A stretch of 9,964 nucleotides of DNA from an uncultured Erysipelotrichaceae bacterium (GTDB lineage: Bacteria; Bacillota_I; Bacilli_A; RF39; UBA660), in contig CACZQZ010000079.1 in NCBI GenBank assembly GCA_902783405.1, forward strand, positions 1 to 9,964, in the 5' to 3' direction. A model generated the notes under the pieces. That model had not been told where the DNA came from. It saw nothing but the letters and a program-made list of their open reading frames with translations, and ran no database searches. Both the position numbers and the translations under genes were made by a program. Of the stretch, positions 1 through 6,225 are shown piece by piece; the stretch's first letter is position 1, and each line of letters begins with the position of its first letter.

Positions 1-536
1 AATGATTTTTTTAAATCTTCTAATTTTCCCTTTTCAATTTCAACTTGATACATAACTTCTTTATCATAATTTTTATCATTAATATAAAAATCTTTTAACA
101 AATAATCAATATTTTTCTTTTGATCATAAGGAAAGTAAATTTGAACTAAATAACCTTCTGTAACATTTATTATATCTGCTTTTTTGATGGCTTCTAAAGT
201 ACTATCTTGATAAGCATGAATAAGTCCTGATGCACCTAATTTAACACCACCAAAATAGCGAATTACAATCACAAGAACTGAATCAAATTGATTATTTTTA
301 AGAACATTTAAAATAGGAAATCCAGCTGTCTTAGAAGGTTCACCATCATCTGAACATTTTTCTTCTCCTTTTAATTTATATGCATAACAATAATGAGTGG
401 CTCCTTTATATTCAGATTTTACTTTATCTAAATAAGTAGATACATCATCTTTAGAAGAAATAGGAAACAAAAAAGTTATAAATTTTGATTTTTTAATAGT
501 AAGTTCCGATTTAATAGAATTTTTTATGGTTTTCAT
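1..536 (-). CDS. yigZ: YigZ/IMPACT-family protein, 3' end beyond window
   Basis: I translated this gene from the minus strand: it starts at an ATG whose A is base 536 and reads 178 codons without a stop to the window edge. Family members (E. coli YigZ, B. subtilis YvyE, eukaryotic IMPACT) are about 200-215 residues, so roughly 30 C-terminal residues are missing. The family core is clear: KGATHYCYAYKL at residues 44-55, CSDDGEPSKTAGFPIL at 61-76 and RYFGGVKLGASGLIHAY at 93-109. The N-terminus (MKTIKNSIKSELTIKKSKFI) matches the usual family start. A GGTGAT ribosome site lies 3 bases before the ATG. The biochemical role is not settled in bacteria; IMPACT relatives regulate translation through GCN1/GCN2 in eukaryotes, and bacterial members have an N-terminal ribosomal-S5-like fold with an EF-G-like C-terminal domain. 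It is cytosolic, with no signal peptide or membrane segment. It is transcribed divergently from uvrC. Confidence 0.93.
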   Translation of the reverse strand, partial: MKTIKNSIKSELTIKKSKFITFLFPISSKDDVSTYLDKVKSEYKGATHYCYAYKLKGEEKCSDDGEPSKTAGFPILNVLKNNQFDSVLVIVIRYFGGVKLGASGLIHAYQDSTLEAIKKADIINVTEGYLVQIYFPYDQKKNIDYLLKDFYINDKNYDKEVMYQVEIEKGKLEDLKKS

Positions 537-551
537 AAAATCACCACTTTA

Positions 552-580
552 ATTATACCATTTTATAATTTTAAATAAAA
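552..580 (-). promoter_or_regulatory. Extended -10 promoter for yigZ
   Basis: On the minus strand, TATAAT (plus-strand bases 552-557) is preceded by TGG, giving an extended -10 element TGGTATAAT. The -35 position (about 574-580) is poor, reading TTTATT or TTTTAT depending on a 16 or 17 base spacer, which is typical when the TG extension compensates. Only 15 bases separate the -10 from the yigZ ATG, so the leader would be about 8-9 bases, with the GGTGAT site almost at the 5' end. The element overlaps the uvrC promoter on the other strand. Confidence 0.6.
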
Positions 581-590
581 GTGATATAAT
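562..590 (+). promoter_or_regulatory. Extended -10 promoter for uvrC
   Basis: TATAAT at 585-590 is preceded by TGA (582-584), forming an extended -10. TTTATA at 562-567 is a 4/6 match to TTGACA with a 17-base spacer. Transcription would begin near 597, right at AGGAGG (597-602), which is followed by a second pairing segment GGGTGAT (604-610) 3 bases before the ATG at 614. The leader is therefore only about 17 bases and consists almost entirely of ribosome-binding sequence. Confidence 0.7.
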
Positions 591-613
591 ACTAACAGGA
601 GGCGGGTGATATT

Positions 614-2389
614 ATGGATTTTATAAAAAATAAGCTTTCATTAGTTCCAAATGAACCAGGATGCTATCTAATGAAAAATGAAGTTGGAACTATTATTTAT
701 GTTGGAAAAGCAAAAAAATTAAAAAACAGATTATCATCTTATTTTAGAGGAACTCATACAGGAAAAACGGCAAAACTTGTATCAGAAATAAGAGATTTTG
801 AATATATTATTGTATCTTCAGAAACAGAATCTTTAATTTTAGAAATTAATTTAATTAAAAAATATGATCCAAAATATAATATTCTACTTAGAGATGATAA
901 ATCATATCCATATATAGAATTTACAAATGAAAAAGCTCCTAGACTTAAAATTGTAAGAAATTTATCCCGTAAAAAAAACAAAAATGCTCGCCTTTTTGGG
1001 CCATATCCTAATGTAACGGCAGCTCGTTCTACCGTAAATTTAATCAATCGCTTATATCCTCTTAGAAAATGTGAAACATATCCTAAAAAGCCATGTCTTT
1101 TTTATCATATACATGAATGTTTAGGATATTGTGTTTATGATGTGCCAGAACATAAAATTCAAAAAATGGAAAACGATATTATTAAATTTTTAAAAGGTGA
1201 TGACAAGATTATTACTGATAAAATAAAAGAAGAAATGAATGCAGCTAGTGCTAATTTAAATTTTGAAAAAGCTTTAGAACTTAAAAATTTACTTGAAAAT
1301 ATTGAAATTACATTAGTAAAACAAAAAGTAGAAGTTAGTGATTTAGTAGATAGAGATGTATTTGGTTATTATGTAGATAAAGGATATTTATCTATTCAAG
1401 TTTTTTTTATCAGAGGGGCTAAAATAGTTGGAAGAAAAAGTGATATCTTTCCTATGATTGATACCTTAGAAAATGAATTTTTAAGATATATTGTATCTTT
1501 TTATGATAAACATGCACTTCTTCCTAAAGAAGTATTGATTCCAAATATTGTAGATGTAAATATTTTAGAGGAAATTTATTCATCATCATTTAAAATCCCT
1601 CAAAAAGGTGAAAAGAAAAAAATCGTTGATATGGCTATAGATAATGCAAAAAATGCGATGGAAGAAAAATTTGAACTTATTAAAAAAGATGAAGCTAGAA
1701 CGATAGATGCAAACGAAAGTTTAAGAGAAATACTTCATTTAAAACAGTTACATCGTATTGAACTTTTTGATAATTCTAATTTATTTGGATCTTATAACGT
1801 CTCTGGGATGGTTGTTTTTAAAGAAGGAAAACCATCCAAAAATGATTATCGCAAATTTAAAATTACCTTAGATAAAAATGATGACTATGGAACAATGAAA
1901 GAAGTAATTTATAGGAGATACTTTAGAGTTTTAATGGATAATTTGGAAAGACCTGATTTGATTATTGTCGATGGTGCCAAAGGTCAAATGAATATTGCAA
2001 GAGAGGTTTTACAAGAATTAGGAATGAATATTCCAGTTGTAGGACTAAAAAAAGATGATAAACATAGTACAAATGCATTACTTGCTTTTGATCCAATCAT
2101 TGAAATTGAAATTGATAAGAGAAGTAATTTATTTTATTTATTAGAAAGAATGCAAGATGAAGTACATAATTTTACAATAAGTTACCATAGAAAACTTAGA
2201 AGCAAAGGTTCTATTGAGAGTTTACTTGATTCTATAGAAGGAATTGGTGATAAAAGAAAAAAGTTATTACTAAAAAAATATCATACAATAAATAAGATAA
2301 AAGAGGCTAATATTGAAGAATTGAAAGAAATTTTACCAGAAAATGTATCTATAAAATTAAAAGAATTTTTAAATCAAGTTTCAGATTAA
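614..2389 (+). CDS. uvrC: UvrABC excinuclease subunit C (UvrC)
   Basis: UvrC makes both incisions around a lesion during nucleotide excision repair after UvrB has been loaded by UvrA. The 591-residue length is normal. The N-terminal GIY-YIG nuclease (about 12-95) carries GCYLM, IIYVGKAKKLKNRL with Tyr29, and a Glu77 in LEINLIKKYDPKYN that aligns with the known catalytic glutamate. Four cysteines (153, 161, 169, 173) follow; in several UvrC proteins this region is reported to bind an iron-sulfur cluster. A UVR motif (about 198-233) contacts UvrB. The RNase H-like 5' nuclease domain shows FDNSN (Asp386), LIIVDGAKGQ (Asp453) and EVHNFTISYHRK (His518), i.e. the Asp-Asp-His set. Helix-hairpin-helix DNA-binding repeats (IEGIGDKRKK, 541-550) end the protein. 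No key residue is missing. The start is supported by the family N-terminus and the AGGAGG/GGGTGAT site. Its own promoter and the 220-base downstream gap suggest a monocistronic message. Confidence 0.98.
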   Translation: MDFIKNKLSLVPNEPGCYLMKNEVGTIIYVGKAKKLKNRLSSYFRGTHTGKTAKLVSEIRDFEYIIVSSETESLILEINLIKKYDPKYNILLRDDKSYPYIEFTNEKAPRLKIVRNLSRKKNKNARLFGPYPNVTAARSTVNLINRLYPLRKCETYPKKPCLFYHIHECLGYCVYDVPEHKIQKMENDIIKFLKGDDKIITDKIKEEMNAASANLNFEKALELKNLLENIEITLVKQKVEVSDLVDRDVFGYYVDKGYLSIQVFFIRGAKIVGRKSDIFPMIDTLENEFLRYIVSFYDKHALLPKEVLIPNIVDVNILEEIYSSSFKIPQKGEKKKIVDMAIDNAKNAMEEKFELIKKDEARTIDANESLREILHLKQLHRIELFDNSNLFGSYNVSGMVVFKEGKPSKNDYRKFKITLDKNDDYGTMKEVIYRRYFRVLMDNLERPDLIIVDGAKGQMNIAREVLQELGMNIPVVGLKKDDKHSTNALLAFDPIIEIEIDKRSNLFYLLERMQDEVHNFTISYHRKLRSKGSIESLLDSIEGIGDKRKKLLLKKYHTINKIKEANIEELKEILPENVSIKLKEFLNQVSD

Positions 2390-2531
2390 AGTATAGTTGT
2401 TAAAAAATATAGAATAAATAAATGAAATGTGATTTTGAAAATGAAATAATTTATTTATTGAATAAAAACTTTAAAGTATAACTACTTTATATCACAATAT
2501 TTAAACGTATACCTTCTTTAAAAAGAATAGT
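2390..2531. other. A+T-rich spacer after uvrC with inverted repeats
   Basis: No coding frame on either strand looks real here. The stretch holds an exact 11-bp inverted repeat (AATAAATAAAT, 2413-2423, with ATTTATTTATT, 2449-2459) around a 25-base centre that itself contains ATTTTgAAAAT (2432-2442). Outside it, TAGTTGT (2394-2400) can pair with ATAACTA (2478-2484) including one G-U pair, so a nested fold from about 2394 to 2484 is possible. ACTTTAAAGT (2468-2477) is a perfect palindrome. The element TTAAAGTATA occurs twice, at 2386-2395 and 2471-2480. In DNA this A+T-rich, such repeats arise easily by chance. Confidence 0.4.
2413..2459. repeat. 11-bp inverted repeat with 25-base centre
   Basis: Arms AATAAATAAAT (2413-2423) and ATTTATTTATT (2449-2459) are exact reverse complements but contain no G or C, so the hairpin would be weak. 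It lies in the presumed 3' untranslated part of the uvrC message. Confidence 0.5.
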
Positions 2532-2562
2532 TTAAAGGATGAATATTTCATCCTTTAATTTT
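2532..2562 (+). terminator. Intrinsic terminator downstream of uvrC
   Basis: TTAAAGGATGAA (2532-2543) and TTCATCCTTTAA (2547-2558) form a perfect 12-bp stem with a 3-base loop, followed by TTTT (2559-2562). The stem has GGATGA/TCATCC in its middle, making it the most stable hairpin in this spacer. The U-tract is short and its last bases are also the first bases of the next promoter's -35 box. It sits 143 bases after the uvrC stop. Confidence 0.6.
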
Positions 2563-2588
2563 GACTTTAAATATAATTATGTTATAAT
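2561..2588 (+). promoter_or_regulatory. Strong promoter for the 236-residue protein gene
   Basis: TTGACT (2561-2566, 5/6 to consensus) and TATAAT (2583-2588, 6/6) are 16 bases apart, and TGT before the -10 gives a full extended -10. This is the best match to a housekeeping promoter in the window. The start codon follows 21 bases after the -10, so the leader is about 15 bases and consists mainly of the AAAGGGGGAT ribosome site. Confidence 0.85.
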
Positions 2589-2609
2589 ACAGGACCAAAG
2601 GGGGATACT

Positions 2610-3320
2610 ATGCCAAATTTACTTGAAAAAAAATATGTACATATTGGAAATAATAAAATCCAAAAAGATTTATGGTATGATGTTCAAAATAATGGAAAGA
2701 AACCTATTGGAGGACTTTGGACAAGTCCATATATAGAAGAATGTATTTGTGATTGGATAGAAAATATAAGTATGAATCCAGAACAATATATAAATGAAAG
2801 TATAACACATGGTTGTTTTATAAAACTAAATCCAAATGCTAAAATTTGTTATGTACAAAGTGAAAAAAAATTAAGAGAGATGAAAGAATATCTAGGAAAT
2901 AGTATTTTAGATTTTGAAAAATTAAGTAAAAATTATGATTTATTTTATGTTAATCCAGAAGGCTTGAAATCTTTTTATCATTGGACAGTGCGTACAATGC
3001 TTATATTAAATATAAACGCTATCGAAAGTTATATTCCATTTGATATCGGTTATGAAGAAGTATCATCATCATATAATCATTTCTTTATAAAAAAAATGTA
3101 TGATAAAAAAAATGTAGAAGAGTATACAGATAGTTACTATCAAGTTTTTAATCTTTATTTAGACAAATATGCTTCTATATTATCTTTAACTAATAAAAAT
3201 ATAATAAAACGAAAACTTTTAGAAGAGTGTAAGGATATAATAAAGCAACAAAATTTATATGGTATTTGTGATACTATTGTAGAAAATGAAATATTTAAAA
3301 TTAAAAAATTAAAAAGATGA
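2610..3320 (+). CDS. Hypothetical protein with GGLWTSP motif (possible ART-like fold)
   Basis: I do not recognise this 236-residue protein. It has no signal peptide, no membrane segment and no repeat, so it is probably cytosolic. Visible features, in order: a strand-like YVHIG (9-13); KPIGGLWTSPY (31-41) followed by CDWIENI (47-53); a strand GCFIKLNPNAKICYV (68-82); an amphipathic stretch ending in LDFEKLSKNYDLFYVNPEGLKS (100-121); HWTVRTMLILNINAIESYIPF (124-144); then a charged, helical C-terminus from about 165. The order small strand, aromatic-Thr-Ser motif, 'Pxxki' strand, 'DFexLxxxYD' and 'W-V-x-ML-LN' recalls ADP-ribosyltransferase-like domains, but I cannot place a catalytic triad with confidence. 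The start is well supported by AAAGGGGGAT 4 bases upstream and by a very strong promoter of its own. It is flanked by terminator-like hairpins, so it seems to be an independent unit. Base composition and codon use look like its neighbours. Confidence 0.85.
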   Translation: MPNLLEKKYVHIGNNKIQKDLWYDVQNNGKKPIGGLWTSPYIEECICDWIENISMNPEQYINESITHGCFIKLNPNAKICYVQSEKKLREMKEYLGNSILDFEKLSKNYDLFYVNPEGLKSFYHWTVRTMLILNINAIESYIPFDIGYEEVSSSYNHFFIKKMYDKKNVEEYTDSYYQVFNLYLDKYASILSLTNKNIIKRKLLEECKDIIKQQNLYGICDTIVENEIFKIKKLKR

Positions 3321-3337
3321 AATATCTTTTTTCTTTT
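3311..3337 (+). terminator. Possible weak terminator overlapping a stop codon
   Basis: AAAAAGAT (3311-3318) and ATCTTTTT (3324-3331) form an 8-bp stem with a 5-base loop that contains most of the TGA stop of the 236-residue gene. It continues into TTTTTTCTTTT (up to 3337). The stem has a single G-C pair, so termination is likely partial; some read-through into the flavoprotein genes is possible. Confidence 0.4.
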
Positions 3338-3345
3338 GATATAAT
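3337..3345 (+). promoter_or_regulatory. Extended -10 promoter for the flavoprotein pair
   Basis: TGATATAAT (3337-3345) is a full extended -10 element, 23 bases before the ATG at 3369. No convincing -35 box exists 16-18 bases upstream (the position falls on the preceding stop codon). The ribosome site GAGGTGAT (3359-3366) is an uninterrupted match to the 16S anti-SD and sits in the first ten or so bases of the predicted leader. Confidence 0.6.
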
Positions 3346-3368
3346 AAAGATAATATATGAGGTGATTT

Positions 3369-4586
3369 ATGATTGATGTTATTGTAATAGGAGCTGGAGC
3401 ATCTGGACTTATCTCTTCTATTTATGCGGCTAAAAATAATAAAAAAGTATTATTGATTGAAAAAAATAAAGATTGTGGGAAAAAATTACTTATAACAGGA
3501 AACGGAAGATGTAATTATTATAATGAAAATCAAAATATAAAGTATTATCATTCTAATGATTATGATTTTCTACCTTTTATAATTAAAAAACAATATTTAG
3601 AGGAAGTTAAATCTTTTTTTGAAAAAATAGGAATTGTACCAAAAATCAAAGATGGATACTATTATCCATATTCAAATCAAGCTACTAGCATCCAGACCGC
3701 TCTTATCAAAGAAGCAAAAATATCTGGTGTAGATATACTTCTTGGAGAAGAAGTTGTAAAAATAGAAAAAAAAGAAACTTTTAAAGTATATACAGAAAAT
3801 CATATTTTTGAATCTAAAAATATCATTTTAGCAACAGGTTCTAAAGCTTATCCTAAAACAGGATCAAATGGCTTTGGATATGATATTTTAAAAGAATTTG
3901 GTCATACTATTCATCCAGTACTTCCAGCACTTGTATCTTTAAAAGCAGATACACCTTATTTAAAAGAATGGCATGGAATTCGTAGTGACGTGAAATTGGC
4001 ACTGTTTGAAAATGATAAAAAAATAGGTGAAGATGTAGGAGAAGTTCAGCTTACCAATTATGGAATTAGTGGTATTTGTACATTCAATCTAAGTGGGAAA
4101 GTATCTTTAGGTTTATATCAACATAAAAAAGAACATATAAATATTAATTTCTTATATCCATTTTCATTAGAAAACGAAGAAGATTTTATCATTTGGATGA
4201 ATAAAAGAAATAATAAAATTCAAAAGAGAACAATATCTGATTTATTAGATGGTATTTTAAACTATAAATTAGTTAATTTGATGCTTAAATTATCTGGTAT
4301 TAAAAATGAAACTTACTGGGATGATCTTTCAGAAAAATTAAAAAAATGTCTTGGAAGATATTTAACATCTTTTCATATTTTGATAGTAGGAACAAATGAT
4401 TTTGATGCATCTCAAACGTGTACTGGGGGTGTATCCTTAAAAGAAATTAAGCAAAATATGGAATCAAAAATAATAGAAGGCTTATATGTTACTGGAGAGC
4501 TTTTAGATATTTATGGAGATTGCGGTGGATATAATTTGACAATTGCTTGGATTACTGGAATGATTGCCGGGGGTAGTATAAAATGA
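3369..4586 (+). CDS. HI0933/YhiN-family FAD-dependent flavoprotein
   Basis: This 405-residue protein is a full-length member of the flavoprotein family that includes H. influenzae HI0933, E. coli YhiN and B. subtilis YtfP, often labelled BaiN or 'NAD(P)/FAD-dependent oxidoreductase'. The dinucleotide-binding fold begins at residue 3, with GAGASG at 8-13 and an acidic residue (Glu31) ending the second strand for the FAD ribose. The family signature GKKLLITGNGRCN is at 37-49. ATGSKAYPKTGSNGFGY is at 155-171, the domain-2 segment HPVLPALVSL at 182-191, CTGGVSL at 351-357 and the C-terminal FAD-contact motif VTGELLDIYGDCGGYNL at 374-390. The substrate is not established for most members, and I would not infer bile-acid dehydroxylation from the BaiN label. 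The GAGGTGAT site supports the start. The stop overlaps the start of the next flavoprotein gene, indicating translational coupling. Confidence 0.93.
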   Translation: MIDVIVIGAGASGLISSIYAAKNNKKVLLIEKNKDCGKKLLITGNGRCNYYNENQNIKYYHSNDYDFLPFIIKKQYLEEVKSFFEKIGIVPKIKDGYYYPYSNQATSIQTALIKEAKISGVDILLGEEVVKIEKKETFKVYTENHIFESKNIILATGSKAYPKTGSNGFGYDILKEFGHTIHPVLPALVSLKADTPYLKEWHGIRSDVKLALFENDKKIGEDVGEVQLTNYGISGICTFNLSGKVSLGLYQHKKEHININFLYPFSLENEEDFIIWMNKRNNKIQKRTISDLLDGILNYKLVNLMLKLSGIKNETYWDDLSEKLKKCLGRYLTSFHILIVGTNDFDASQTCTGGVSLKEIKQNMESKIIEGLYVTGELLDIYGDCGGYNLTIAWITGMIAGGSIK

Positions 4587-6166
4587 TTACGATAAGACAA
4601 ATTAAAATTTCTATAGAAAAAGATACTTTAGAAGAATTAAAGAAGAAAATTTGTACAATATTACGTTGTAAAGAAAATGTTATTAAAGAAATGATAATAT
4701 CTAAAAAATCGATAGATGCAAGACATAAACCAGAAATTTACTATATCTATGAAGTGAATGTAAGTATAGAAAATGAAGATAATTTTTTAAAAGGAAACAA
4801 AAATAAAGATATTGTAAAATATGAAAAAAAAGAGTATATAGTACCAATATCTGGGAATGTAAAACTTGAATCTTCACCAATTATTATAGGTAGTGGACCT
4901 GCAGGACTTTTTTGTGCGTATATTTTATCAGAGTGTGGTTATAAACCAATTGTGATTGAAAGAGGAGAAAAAATTGAAAATAGAATAAAAACAGTAGAAA
5001 ATTTTTGGAAAACAGGAAAACTAAATACAAATTCTAATGTTCAATTTGGAGAAGGTGGTGCTGGAACTTTTTCTGATGGAAAATTAAATACGAATGTAAA
5101 AGATAAGAGTGGAAGACAAAAGAAAGTTTTAGAAACTTTTGTAAGGTGTGGTGTAGATAAGGACATTCTTTATATTCATAACCCGCATATTGGAACAGAT
5201 ATTTTAAGAACGGTTATTAAAAATATGAGAGAAAAAATTATCGAAATGGGAGGACAATTTTATTATAATAGTACACTAACTAATATAGAAATTATAAATG
5301 ATAAAATATCTTCTATAGAAATAAATTATAAAGAAAAAATAAAGACAGATACTTTAATACTTGCAGTAGGTCATAGTGCTAGAGATACATTCAAAATGAT
5401 GTATGAAAAGAACATTCCAATGGACTCTAAACCTTTTGCAGTAGGACTTAGAGTGCAGCATCCACAAGAGATGATAAATGAAACTCAATATGGAAGAAAG
5501 AATGCATCTTTAGGTGCTGCTAACTATAAATTAACTTATAAAGCAAAAAATGGCAGAGGTGTTTATTCTTTTTGCATGTGTCCGGGTGGTTTTGTAGTTA
5601 ATGCTTCATCGGAAGAGAAAAAACTTGTAATTAATGGTATGAGTAATCATAAAAGAGATGAGGAAAATGCTAATAGTGCGATTGTAGTTACAATAGGCCC
5701 TAAAGATTATGGACAAAATGTGTTAGATGGAATAGAATTTCAAAAAAGATTAGAAGAAAAAGCTTATGAAATAGGAGATGGAAAAATACCTATTCAGTTA
5801 TGGAAAGATTTTAAAGAAAATAAAAAGTCTTTACAAATAGGAAAAATTAAACCTATTTTTAAAGGAAAATATCAATTATCTAATCTAAATGATTTATTAC
5901 CAGAAGAATTGAACCAATCTATAAAAGAAGCTATTTTATATTTTGGAACAAAAATAAAAGGATTTGATAGAGAAGATGCTATCTTAGCAGGTATAGAAAG
6001 TAGAACATCATCTCCTATTCGAATCAAAAGAAATGAAGAATTTGAATCAGATATAAAAGGAATATATCCTTGCGGAGAGGGTGCAGGATATGCTGGAGGA
6101 ATTATGACTGCTGCTGTAGATGGAATTAAGGTAGCTGAGTCAATTATAAAAAAATATTATGTATAG
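4583..6166 (+). CDS. COG2509-type FAD-dependent dehydrogenase
   Basis: This 527-residue flavoprotein belongs to the conserved but little-studied 'uncharacterised FAD-dependent dehydrogenase' group. Residues 1-65 form a small N-terminal domain with IRQIKISIE and KKSIDARHKPEIYYIYEV (41-58), typical of the group. The FAD-binding fold starts at 99 with IIIGSGPAGLF (100-110) and IERGEKIENR (125-134). FGEGGAGTFSDGKLNT is at 155-170, a second nucleotide-fold element LAVGHSARD at 260-268, GRGVYSFCMCPGG at 324-336 (two cysteines, 331 and 333, close to the expected isoalloxazine side) and the C-terminal PCGEGAGYAGGI at 496-507. No membrane segment is present. The ATG lies inside the ATGA shared with the upstream stop, with GGGGG (4569-4573) as ribosome site. 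The reaction is unknown; polyunsaturated or aromatic ring oxidoreduction is a family-level guess only. Confidence 0.92.
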   Translation: MITIRQIKISIEKDTLEELKKKICTILRCKENVIKEMIISKKSIDARHKPEIYYIYEVNVSIENEDNFLKGNKNKDIVKYEKKEYIVPISGNVKLESSPIIIGSGPAGLFCAYILSECGYKPIVIERGEKIENRIKTVENFWKTGKLNTNSNVQFGEGGAGTFSDGKLNTNVKDKSGRQKKVLETFVRCGVDKDILYIHNPHIGTDILRTVIKNMREKIIEMGGQFYYNSTLTNIEIINDKISSIEINYKEKIKTDTLILAVGHSARDTFKMMYEKNIPMDSKPFAVGLRVQHPQEMINETQYGRKNASLGAANYKLTYKAKNGRGVYSFCMCPGGFVVNASSEEKKLVINGMSNHKRDEENANSAIVVTIGPKDYGQNVLDGIEFQKRLEEKAYEIGDGKIPIQLWKDFKENKKSLQIGKIKPIFKGKYQLSNLNDLLPEELNQSIKEAILYFGTKIKGFDREDAILAGIESRTSSPIRIKRNEEFESDIKGIYPCGEGAGYAGGIMTAAVDGIKVAESIIKKYYV

Positions 6167-6175
6167 TAAATGGTC

Positions 6176-6204
6176 ATGACAAAATGTGAAATTTATGTTA
6201 TGAT
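6176..6204 (+). promoter_or_regulatory. Promoter for nrnA, with palindromes on both boxes
   Basis: ATGACA (6176-6181, 5/6) and TATGAT (6199-6204, 5/6, preceded by TGT) are 17 bases apart. GTCATGAC (6173-6180) is a perfect 8-base palindrome over the -35 box, and TATGATAATCATA (6199-6211) is a perfect 13-base palindrome starting at the -10. The start codon follows 21 bases after the -10, with GTGTGAT (6216-6222) as a weak ribosome site. Confidence 0.65.
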
Positions 6205-6225
6205 AATCATAGAAAGTGTGATACT

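Noticed and set aside
754..1047. 97-codon open frame on the minus strand inside uvrC
   Set aside because: Lies wholly within a full-length, motif-complete uvrC; no ribosome site or recognisable protein features.
2539..2736. 65-codon open frame starting inside the uvrC terminator hairpin
   Set aside because: Overlaps the terminator, the strong promoter and the start of the 236-residue gene in another frame; it has no ribosome site and its start is upstream of the transcription start.
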